Positions 23,798 to 34,800 of a stretch of DNA of 64,000 nucleotides are shown one piece after another (position 1 is the stretch's first letter; every line of letters begins with the position of its first letter). Under the pieces are notes generated by a model. It searched no databases, was not told the DNA's origin, and saw only the letters and a program-made list of their open reading frames with translations. The translations under genes and the position numbers were made by a program. This DNA comes from Vermamoeba vermiformis (taxonomy: Eukaryota; Tubulinea; Echinamoebida): positions 527,413 to 591,412 of the forward strand of contig JBEWZL010000300.1 of the NCBI GenBank assembly GCA_045837725.1, in the 5' to 3' direction.

Positions 23798-26109
23798 TTA
23801 TTTTTTCTTCAACATTTTGGCGTAATAACCCTTTGCCGACCTGAGTTGCTCGTGATTTCCACTCTCGACGATTTGACCTCGATGCACTACGTAGATCTGG
23901 TCGACGTTTTGCACGGAGGACAATCGATGGGTTACCACGACAGTTGTAATGTCTTTTGATAGGGAGTCAATAGTACGTTGAATATGAGCTTCGCTTTGAG
24001 CGTCTAAGGCTGAAGAGGCCTCATCGAATAACAACAGCTTAGGCTTTCTTACGAGCGCACGAGCAATGGCTATGCGTTGCTTTTGTCCACCGCTGAAATC
24101 GGAGGTCAGTTCCGAACGATGTTGTTAAATCGTTTTTTATACCTTAGATTACTGCCTAAATCGCTAATCATGCAGTCGTAGCCTTTGTCAAGTTGAATGA
24201 TAAAGTCATGGGCACCGGCCATCTGAACAGAAAAATCAGCATTTTTGATGTTTTGACACGTGTCAGTACGCACCTTTGAAGCCTCAATGACATCTTCTAA
24301 CGATGCGTTGGGACATCCCAAGCATATATTATCGCTGATGGTGCCTTCGAATAGCACGGGCTCTTGTCCAACGTACCCAATCTGACTGCGATATTCACGC
24401 AAGTCAACTGACTTCAGGTCACTGTCACCAACTTTAATGACACCTTAAAAAAGGTCAGAACACGAGAACGATATGCCACATGAAACTTACCTGAAGTGGG
24501 GTCATATAGCCTCAAAATTAGCTTGATTATCGTACTCTTGCCGCTACCACTTTTGCCGACTACAAGAACATGATGAGCCGCGTTGAAATTTCATTGTCGC
24601 TAGCAGTACGTACCAAAAGCAGTCGCTTTGCCTTTTTCTAACTACAGGCCTCATACGTTAGTATTAATATACCTATAATTAGAAACCATACCTTAAAAGA
24701 GACGTTCTTCAGCGCAGAGACTGTCGGTCTAGACGGATATTTGAACTTCACTGAGTCAAAAGTAATGTCTTGATCCAGTGTGACTTGACTTCCTTTTTCG
24801 CGCACATCAACCGCAGGCTTACTAATATAGGATGTTAGATCGCCTTATACAGGACATTCATATTAGTACTATTTTACCTTTTGATTACTGCAAGAATACC
24901 AACGGCTACGCCTTTAGCGGATGCGATAATAGAGTTGACCGATAACAACTCAGCCCATCCATTAGCAGCTATAACACTGCTCACGAATATACTAAGCGCA
25001 TCTCCAGCCCGCAATTTACCGCTGATAATCAGTGTAACGGCGTACCAGAATCCAACACAGTACGATGCTATTGCAATTAATAACAGGAGGCCCTAATGAA
25101 TTATATGAGTTAATAAATAAATATACGATAATGTGCTTACCCTTGTAACCCCGTTTAAATGACCTTTGAGCACATCCGCTTTAATTAACGGATCGATTGA
25201 CTTTTCATACTTGGTTATGAACCTTCATATTTATATCAATAAATGAGAGTGTATATAAAGATGGACTTACTCTTCGTGTACGTTCAACGATTGAACTGTT
25301 TTGTGAGCTGAAATAGTTTCAGCGACGTGTCCGTTCAGCTTAGATTGGTGTTGCACAATGCGCCGTGTTAGCTTAGAGACGAGAATAGACTGAGTTATAG
25401 CCACTGATATGATCAGGGGTGTTAACGAGAGCATCACCTAATAAACAGTAAGTCAGATCTGGTCCGTTACAAATTATTGCATTGAAGAACTTACTAGAGT
25501 CATGTCCCAGCCATTATAAATAGATACTACAAGTCCTACTCCGACGCTCGAAAAACTCGCTAAAAATGTCGTTGGCACTTCAAGGCCTCCTTGCAGTGTA
25601 GAGAAGTTGCTCGCCATCTTCGTCAGCAAAATTCCATTTGAATTCGTTTCATAAAACGCAGCCTAAAGAGTGGGGTTCAATATCATTGATATCTTTTTTA
25701 GATGAGGACTCACGTCTTGATAGATAAGCGAGCGGTAAAATTTCAGTTTCAGTACACGCAAGATCCGCTGTACAACTACCGTCCATAAAAAGATCGATAA
25801 GTACTTGCAGACCATGCCACCGACACCAAGAGCAATCCATATGATGATGTAATCCTTCGCTGTCGCTTCAATTGCATTTACATCCTTTTCGTAAAAGCTG
25901 TTAAAAAGACGACCGAAGAAAAGCGAGAAGATCTGCGTTACAGCTCCACCCGCGAGCGCAAAAATCGATCCTGTAAGCACCAAGCGTTAGATTATATCCT
26001 ACGTTACTATCTTAAGGTAGTTACCTAGCACTATCAGCCAAGTGTCAGACGGATTTGTGAACAGAAGTTTCCAATAGGAAACCGGCTGGTGTTTCTCGTT
26101 TTGTTTCAT
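23798..26109 (-). CDS. ABC half-transporter, ABCB (MDR/TAP) type
   Basis: The start is [17 protein letters not shown] at 26109 and the stop at 23798, with about nine short introns. Residues 1-330 form a membrane domain with several hydrophobic helices ([47 protein letters not shown]). The ATPase domain follows with an A-loop region [15 protein letters not shown], Walker [11 protein letters not shown] (near 24550), Q-loop [13 protein letters not shown], the signature [15 protein letters not shown], Walker [13 protein letters not shown] and the H-loop [10 protein letters not shown]. All catalytic elements are intact. At about 600 residues it is a half-transporter and must dimerise. The substrate and membrane (plasma membrane, vacuole or mitochondria) cannot be told; no clear mitochondrial presequence is visible. 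It shares a 227-base divergent promoter with the ABCD-type gene. Confidence 0.85.
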
Positions 26110-26336
26110 TTTCGAAAATTGATTGAAGCCGTTTTCCTAGCGCTCGAGGATAAATAGTCCTGGTGCCTCCCTGCTCGGAGAAGTTCTCTTCCGTGAAATC
26201 TACCTATCTGCACCAAAAATAAGAAAACTTGCCTTTTATGGATAAGAATTTGCTGTAGAAAATCATTATTTTTTTGCGCGTTTTAACGTTAAATTGTTTT
26301 TAAGTGTCATTATTTTGTGAAGGCGAACAAGCACAA

Positions 26337-28681
26337 ATGGCTGAAAAAGGTTCGTAAATCCGGATTTCGTTAACTCCATCTTACCAAGTTCCGCAGTACA
26401 TTCGCTCCGGTTGTCGAATACTCTTCGCCTAATAAGGGTTGGCCTTGTGTCGCCTTTATCGCGTGGATCTTTGCTATTGTACGGCTCTTGGTTTTTGATC
26501 TTGCTTCACAGCGGATTCCTGTTTCTAACTGGTCCATTGGTAAGCATGAGTCGAATCACTGAGCTACTACTTACAGCTTGATAGGTGAAAGAAGTAGCAT
26601 GCCTAGTCACGTGCAATTGTAGCGGCGCAGAAGGGATCTTGAGCATCCGAAAGCTAGTGATCTACTTAATTATCACTACTGCGGTGCTTTTGTTCGCCTT
26701 AGTATCACAATCACTATCTAGGTATCTCGGTAAGAAGATCTACTAGTAATCATAATTAAGCTAACGATTCTAACGATAACCTTAACAGCAAAAAGAGCCG
26801 GTCTGCATATGCGAAAAAATCTCGTTTTAAAATTGCACGAGAACTATTTGCAAGATAAACATTTTTACGATATAATTTATAAAGAGAAGACAGTCGTAAG
26901 TTCCAAAAAAATTACACTTAGCGATCTCAAAATAAGAAACTTACCTTTTTAGGACAATCCCGATCAACGCATAACATCTGATGTGCATGATTTCGTCGAA
27001 AATACCATCTCTTTGCAGTCCAATATTATTTCTGCGATCCGTAAGTGAGACACCGTCTTCTGCTAAACCCCAAATTAATATTCATTATCTAGTGTCAATT
27101 GGCGTTTATACCTACCAAACCCTATCAACGCTAGGCTTATTTGCACTTGTAGTACCATTCACGTAAGTCCTACCGATCACTTACAAGCATTCACCATTGA
27201 TAACAATCTTATCAGGTGGTGTTTCCTCGGCGGGCTTGTTAGTTACTTTCTAGCACGAAGAGTACCTTCAGTAGAATACGCATTAGAAAAGCGAGAAGGT
27301 AACCTTCGTTTCTCGCACATGCGCGTCCGTACTTACGCCGAATCGATTGCCTTTTTTGGCGGTGAGACTCAGGAAAAAGCTACTGTAGACACCGTAAGCA
27401 AATCGTCAGATTGTTTATATTGCTTGCTTACTTATTGCCTTCTGTAGCAAATCGGCGATGTCATTAGAACCAACGTCAAACTTTATAACAGACTCTTGAG
27501 CTTGCAAATCGTTCAAAATGTCTTGAGCTCCGGATCCGTCATGATTCCTTACGTCAGTAAGTTCTGTTACGAACTATTGACACCGATTATTAACATCTAT
27601 TGCAGTACCTTTGATCGGCTTCATCAATTCCAACAAGTGCACGCTGAGCACCGGTGATTTAGTGTTCATGATTAGTGTGGTGAGAAATCTCGTGCAAGAG
27701 CTGACTAACTTGCCCGAGAACTTTTCGACGTTCGGTACACTTGGTGGATTGGCTGCTCGAGTTGGTAAGCGTTAACAAGTACATTTTTCGAATGAAGTGC
27801 TTACTTTGTAATGTTCGTAGGACAATTGTATGACGTGCTTGAAGAGCTAATCAAGAAGAACAAGTCCGAAGACATTGTGTCAGTGCGCGAATCGGACTAC
27901 ATTGCGCTCGACAATGTTGACGTGACGGCACCTGGCGGCCAATTGTTAATCAAGAGCCTGTCTTTCACTGTAGATAAAGGGCAAAGTATCGTCATTACGG
28001 GTCCGAGGTGAGTAGCTGTCATAGTGTAAAGTTGACCCAGGTCGCTAACTTTCTCCAGCGGTGTTGGCAAGAGCTCTATTCTCAAGACTATTGCCGGCTT
28101 ATGGAACACTAAGATCGGTACAGTGTATAGACCATCTCTTAATTGGTCTCAAATATTCTTCGTGCCTCAAAGGTAAGCATTAGTCAAGTATAAAGGAAGA
28201 CTACTAATCTTGATTCAAGATCTTACCTCGGAGTCGGAACTTTACGCCAACAAATCATGTATCCGAAACACGAAGACAACTCTGTGCTCGACTTCCACTT
28301 ATTTGACATTATGCGCCAAGTTGGATTGATGGACCTGCTCAAAAAGTACGTTACTATTGTAAAGTTGGACCTAGATCTTACTCACCACAACCATTTAGAT
28401 ACACTTTGGATAGCGAAATCGTATGGGAAGAAGTGTTGAGCCCTGGTGAGTCACAACGAATTGGATTTGCACGTGTATTATTCCATAAGCCACAGTACGT
28501 GTTCCTCGACGAAAGCACGAGCGCGTTGGATCTGGAAACTGAAAGAATGTGCATGGAAGCTTGTCTAGATATAGGTGCAACGTTAATTAGTATCGCACAT
28601 CGCCCGACAGTTATTCCGTATCATAAGATCCAACTCGAAGTGCGGTCAGATCAGTCGTATGTTGTAAAGAATATTAACTAA
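26337..28681 (+). CDS. ABC half-transporter, ABCD type (peroxisomal/lysosomal)
   Basis: Read from MAEKVHSLRLSNTLRL (ATG 26337) to TAA 28679-28681 across about twelve introns. The N-terminal half has membrane helices (LLLYGSWFLILLHSGFLFL, LVIYLIITTAVLFALV, TLGLFALVVPFT). The segment MRVRTYAESIAFFGGE matches the motif of the ALD/ABCD family, whose members move very-long-chain acyl-CoA into peroxisomes or, for ABCD4, cobalamin from lysosomes. The ATPase half shows Walker A GPSGVGKSSIL, the signature LSPGESQRIGFARVL, Walker B YVFLDESTSALD and an H-loop ISIAHRPTV. LSPGE in place of LSGGE is common in ABCD proteins. It functions as a half-transporter. The end of the gene converges with the Zn2Cys6 gene 53 bases away. 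Confidence 0.85.
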
Positions 28682-28733
28682 AATAAACGGTTTATTAGTA
28701 ATAAAACCTCATAATATAACATATTAACATTAT

Positions 28734-30758
28734 TTACAAACCACAAAATATTTGTGGCGAATCACCTGCGAGCAATAAATCAACATCAACATCGCTGAAG
28801 TCAATGTTGTTCGAGTACGTTACAATCCCGTCGTTAATATTATTGCTGCTATTGTGGCCAGTATATACGTAGGACCTGCCGTCTCCGATAGAAATACTGG
28901 CAAACAACGCCGCACATCTATCAAGATACGTTTTTAACGTCGTGTTCAGACCCCTGGATCCAGCGTTAAAAATTTATTGCCCAAATATGGTAATATTACT
29001 TACTTATTCCACCGTTCAGCTTGTTCATCATGTAATTTCAGTAATTGAGTTTTGACCGAAGCACCGAGCGGAAGTTTGAAATTTGCCTCGAAGATCTTCA
29101 CTACATTGTTGAATTTGTCCAGCTTTCTCAGGAAAAGATATAATTGTGCTAGCATCACAAAAGCCGAAATAAAGTACAGAAGGATGAAGGTCTTCGATCG
29201 TTGTTGCTCAAAGGTCATATCAGCGATCTACATCCGGTGACTAACGTTTAAACGAGTGTAAGTGACCGTACCTTTTCAGCAGCATCTTCAAATCCTCCTA
29301 AAAGCACTATCCATGCTTTGCACACGTGCATATAATCGGCAGAATAAGCACTGGCATTAGAAGTTAAAAGAAACTCTTTTTGTTTGATTGGATCGCGCAC
29401 ATGCTTACGTTACAGCTGAGGTACTAACCACGTAGTCTATTTCGAATAAATATCTGTTGACCAACTCTTCCGATAGTTGAGGCGAATCTGAGTGCCAATA
29501 CTCGACTAACGCTTCGAGCCAAAGCCTGTTGACTTGGATCCCGCTCAATAACGACTGACGATGATAATTATCGTCAAAAGGCAACGACATTTCAGCTTTT
29601 TGACAAATTTGGCGAAGTGTTTCTAACCGTTGTTCTCTGTGGGTATGTAAGTTAGTTTTTTTGAAGCAGATCGAGCCCGAGACTTACACGTGCAATGGTC
29701 TGGCTGCACTAATAGAGCTGACGACGTAGATGTGACTAATATCCACCCAAGGACACTTAATATTCTCTTCTAATAACGATTGCGCAAAAGTCCTTGCTAT
29801 AAGTCCGTGGTAGCGAGCCTAAGATCCCGCGTTACAACGTTTTAAAAATTAGTTGCTACGTACTTTCTCAAACTCTGCAAAGATTAAGTGGCTTTTAGAC
29901 AGCAAAAAATGAGCGGCTACAACGAGTGAATTGACGGTATGAATTTTTTGCAGCAATTTTCGACCCATTTTCATCATTGGGGAAGCTTCGGTGCCCTTGC
30001 CTGCAGCATATGCTCCGACAGCTAGCATGAGGTACATCAGCATCTTATAGGAGGGGTCTATAATTATATTAGTGCTGTTCTCATTTAAAGTTGCTAGACT
30101 TACCAGGCTGATCGCGTAAAAGTGCTGGATCGCAAAACGCTGGTTGTACCCTAAATGTTGAAAATAATTTCTCTTTGTACATCGCAACGTAATGGCGCCA
30201 CTCTTGAAGCGAACATATTATACGAGGAGAATCCTGTATATTATTTTAGCTTAAGAAATAATAACGCCAATTTACCTACCTTTTTGCTCTTGGTTTCTTT
30301 TGCTTCGTATTCGTTTAATAACCTTGTTTTCTCCTCCAATTGCGCTGTTAATACTTCAATCGTCGCTTTTAGCTCTTCTACTTGTCCTGTATATACGGCG
30401 TTAAAAAAAATATTGAGATCATGGTGGATCGTACCAGCTGCTAACCCTCGCTTTTTTTGTTGTCCATAAAAACAAATTCCTTGTAGGCCATGCTCAACGC
30501 ATCGTTTACACGGCAATTCTCCGCTACCTAAAAGATTTTCGAAATTACTAAATTATCTGGTGGTTAGGTGATAACACTCTAGCTTGTTCTCCAGATCCAG
30601 ATATGTATTATTATGCACTAGAAATACTCATCTTATTTTTCGTACATTTGATATGCTTAGATCGGCAGTTAGTGCACGCGTTGGAAGCAACTGTAGTTCT
30701 TTGCTTCTTACGAGGTGGTTCCTCACTCGTATCAGTATCCTCGCGCTGCCGCGACATA
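28734..30758 (-). CDS. Zn(II)2Cys6 transcription factor-like protein
   Basis: Starts MSRQREDTDTSEEPPRKKQR at 30758, with a basic, nuclear-type N terminus. The binuclear zinc cluster is split by an intron: SNACTNCRSKHIKC, then LPCKRCVEHGLQGICFYG. All six cysteines are present, followed by a KKRG linker and a predicted coiled coil (VEELKATIEVLTAQLEEKTR), the usual dimerisation layout of Gal4-type factors. The rest (about 400 residues through several introns) is helical and resembles a middle-homology region in style, for example QHLGYNQRFAIQHFYAISLV; it ends DVDLLLAGDSPQIFCGL. The family is abundant in fungi and rare in some amoebae. The DNA target is unknown. Confidence 0.75.
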
Positions 30759-30885
30759 TTTCAAATAAATATCAACTAAAACAAGTCATTTGTTGTCTTC
30801 TGTCTGCTGAAATTAGCTTGAGTGAATCCACGACACAAAAATTGATAGTAACTGTACAGTTTATAATTACAAGAATGAAACAAAA

Positions 30886-31143
30886 CTATTTCTTAGCGGT
30901 ATTCGTATTAGACGGTGCGCTAGTAGCTTCTTTAGTGGTAGACGAAGTTTGTTTTTTAGATTTGGCTTGAGCAGCTTGTGTAGCAGCTTGTGTTAATTCT
31001 TCTGAAGGTTTAGCTAACAATTGTTTTTCCTTTTCTTCTTGTTGCGCTCGTTTTTCTTCTAATTTCACTGCGCGTTGCTTCAATTTCGTCATCCGTTGGT
31101 TCATATTCGCCATTTCTTTCTTCAACGTTTGTAATTTGCTCAT
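30886..31143 (-). CDS. Small charged coiled-coil protein
   Basis: A single exon of 85 codons from ATG 31143. The first half is a heptad-like, Lys/Glu/Gln-rich helix (MSKLQTLKKEMANMNQRMTK). The second half is low-complexity, Ala/Ser/Thr-rich with KSKKQTSSTTKEATS. No family is recognised and no signal peptide is seen. It lies between two genes on the same strand, and its short flanks suggest a real gene rather than chance; biased composition makes homology hard to judge. Confidence 0.5.
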   Translation of the reverse strand: MSKLQTLKKEMANMNQRMTKLKQRAVKLEEKRAQQEEKEKQLLAKPSEELTQAATQAAQAKSKKQTSSTTKEATSAPSNTNTAKK

Positions 31144-31193
31144 ATAAAGCGGAATTTTCGCAAACTAAATACATTATAATATTAATAAATGCC

Positions 31194-31678
31194 TTAGCAT
31201 TCCACTAGAACGAGTTTCAGATCTTGCAACACGTGATCTTGATTGCTTACCGCGTCAAACACTTCAGGATTATATGACTTTAATGCCTCTACAAGTTGTT
31301 CATTTTCTTTAGTTAATTTATCGATCCAGTTTTGTTGGCTTTGGCTGTAAGAAAATTAGAAAAAAATAAATTAGAAAAAATCTTCAAATAATTGCAAATA
31401 TTCTCTTACTCTAATTCCTCGATGTGTTTATTAATGTACTCAATAGGAACGTTGAAAGAGTCCATAAAGGCTTTTGTCAGATCCTCAATGGCATTTATGT
31501 CTATAATTAACCAGTTATTAATCCGCGCATTGATTCGCGCATTGATAACAAGATAATTAATTATTGAATATAATTATGTTGGTAAGATTCCGGATTTGCA
31601 CAAATAAAAAAATCTACCTGTTTGAGTTTGTTCAAGCACTTTTGCTTGATCTTCGATCGACTTATTAAGCTCTGCCAT
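31194..31678 (-). CDS. Small helical protein, about 100 residues
   Basis: Three exons join in frame: MAELNKSIEDQAKVLEQTQT, then DINAIEDLTKAFMDSFNVPI..HIEELE, then QSQQNWIDKLTKENEQLVEA, ending LVLVEC at 31194. It is all-helical with amphipathic periodicity, in the style of small subunits of nuclear or trafficking complexes (Mediator-, BLOC- or kinetochore-type). I cannot assign a family. It is divergent from the RhoGEF gene with about 190 bases between starts. Confidence 0.55.
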
Positions 31679-31868
31679 GATAATTATATAGCGTTTGTAG
31701 TGTTCAATGACCGTTTCGTGCCAAGCTGCTTCCGGGGTTTTGGCTAGCAAAAATAAATGTTTTGACAACCAAATTCTGCGTGCTCGCTGGCCTTCTTCTT
31801 AGCTATACGTGTATTATTAGACAACAGTGTATTATATTTGTAAATTTATGGGCGATTAAATAAGCGAA

Positions 31869-34800
31869 ATGGAGCGACTAGAGGAACAATTTTCGACCAT
31901 CTTTCAAGATTTGTGCTTGATGGTCAATTTGGTGACTGAGTTCTTCGAGGAGCTCGTGCGAGATTCAGAAGATGTTACTTCACAATATAATCAAGCGAAG
32001 AATAATATATTGGCTCAACTTGCCGACATCAAAAAAGTTTTTAGGATGCAGCCCAACCCTGACTTAAAACGGGCTGGAAAAACGGTAAGCAATATTTTAT
32101 AATATTTATAATAATATTTTAAGCAAAATCTCGACGGTAACTCTTGCATAAAGTACGCAAGATTTTTTGAATCCTACCGTTGTACCCGACAAAATTTTAT
32201 CGTGAACTCGAGCACTAATATGACCAATACATCTATATTAATATTCTATTTCGTATTAAATCACAAAGTCTCGTTTCGGGCTTTTTTCTTGTTAGATTTA
32301 CTTCACCAGCAATTCTAATGAAGCTGTATTACCTCACAATATTCTACGGTAAATCTAATATTACAATATTATATTTAGTTCGTTTCGAATGTAGAAGCTT
32401 TCGTGCAGAATATTCAAGAGCATTTAGATCTGATCGACATCCCTACCGACTTTACCTCTTCGACTATGAACCAGTATTTAACATCTATCGATATATCCAT
32501 TAAAAATTGCGTGTCTCTTATTAGTGGACGAGGCGTAAGTATCTATTTAAAGGAGATCTCGGATCGCAACCTTGCGTAATCTTTTTGACTTTAGTTAATT
32601 ATTTTTTTAGAAATAACTCTATAATTATAATTTTTTATTAATATATTTCTCTTTTCAAATGATAGAGAAAGCTAGATTTTGAAGAAGAAGATTTGTACGA
32701 GATCCCGAATTACAGCCAAGTCGATGAAGAGGTCGAAAATGTTATTAGGGACCTATTACAAGATGCAAAAGAAATGACTAACACGCAGTTCACGTACAAT
32801 TTTGACGCGCTCAACGAAATGATCGAAAATTCAGCGCAAATGATCGACATTACACTGGGCGATATCATAGCCAATCAGCCCTCGAGCGTGAATTCTCATT
32901 CAAACAATTCGAGCAACGGGTCACTTCCGACAAGCAACTCGGCATCACTGTTACAAGTGCCTGGTGTCAGTTCACCAACGAGTTTAAGTACCGCCAGCAA
33001 CGGGGCCTCGAGTGCGCCCAGCACAGCTAACAATAGCGCCCAATCCTCGCCACAATTAGAGCGTGGTAGGAGTCAAGTGCAACTAGCACAAAGGAGGTCT
33101 ATTCCTAATTTACCACCGATCGATGCGATTATGAATCAACAAGGCGGATCTAGCACGAACCCCGTGCTGTCCCCGACATCAAATAATAACGGAATGTCGC
33201 CAAAAATAGCAACACCGACGAGTCGAAGTCAGAGTCCAGGTAAGTTAACCATTACTAAATTTAGTAAGTCCTAACAATACCGCAGAACCATCACTGCGGA
33301 GGTCGGTAGATAAACCTCCTTTGAGCAAAGTTCCATCGGTCCAAAAAGATTTAGCGAGTAGTCCTAAAACACCAAAAAGCGGCAATCCAGTCGTGACCAC
33401 GACCAAACAACCGATCAAAATGGACAACGCGGCCATTCAGATCATGCGCAAGAAAGCACTCGATGAAGTTTTAAAATCCGAGTCTGAATATGTAATATAC
33501 TTAATTTTGGTTAACCAAGTAAGTACATTAGGCATCGATTATTATATAATGCTTATTATTATTTCTTTATTTAGAACTATTTACAACCGCTGAAGCAAGC
33601 TGCAGCAACGAAAAGAATTCCTATCACGGAAAAAGACGTCGCAGCATTGTTTTCATGCTTTGAAAGCGTTTGTAAATTTCACCAGAGCTTTTTGAAAGCA
33701 CTCGAAATCAATTTTGCCAAGCACGCAACACCCGGTGAAGTGTTCAAGAAAATGGCGCCGATGATGAAAGTATACACGGGGTATATTGCGGATCAAGTAC
33801 GAAGCACGGAGACTTTGCGGAAGTTTAGACGAAACACGAAAATTTCAAATTTCTTGGACGAATGCAAAGAAAAATCTGGTCAAGCGAAAGATTTGGAGGA
33901 CCTACTTGACTTGCCTTATCAACGGCTCAATGTTTACGAAAATTTATTACAAGTACGTAGTTTAATTAAGCTCGGGACCTATTATTAACGCCATACTATA
34001 GTCATTGATAAGTCTGACTGCTAAAGACCATCCTGATTACAAAACACTCGAGGAAGCGCAAAATGTCATTCACAGTGTCAACCAAGAAATTCAAGAAAAA
34101 AATCGAGAACGAGAAGATCGAGGCAAAATTCTCGAGATCTCTAATAAGATCACGGGCATGCCTCCTCGCGTGGTACGTTGGAGCGAGTCTAAAAATAGCA
34201 TTAGTATTTATTCCATATCAGGCACTTGTTGCTCCTCATCGCGTGTTTTTTAAAGAAGGCCAGTTGGAAATGAAACAATCTGATTGGAAGAAACAACGAG
34301 CCTCGTCATTCTTTGTATTTTTATTTAACGACATGGTATTAGTAACAAAAAAGCCAAGTAAGTACCGGATCTACTGCGCTTTGTACTGGATCTGATCGAA
34401 CAATTTTTAGGCAAATTATCAACGTCAAGGAGGTTTGCAGTAGAAGCTATAATCAACTTACACGAGACACACTTGGACCATGGCGAAGAAGGTAATAATA
34501 TATAATAGCACTAGTTCAAAAAAATTTTGAGATCCGATCGAGTACGGAAGCGGCGGAGTTTTGTGGTAGTATGGCAAGTAGTGACCCGAACACGATGCTG
34601 CAGTCGCTCATTTTTTCATTTTAATACCGCGCTGCTCTCGCAGCCCGTGGGTGAAATTTATTTAATGTCTAGCAATACAATATTACATATATCGACTTTC
34701 AACGCGCCCAGTTTGTTGTACTCCGCGTCGAAGCGAGCTCTGGCAGTACTAACGTACTGCGAGAGGGCTATTGGGTTTTCGCGGATGGCTTTGCGGGTCG

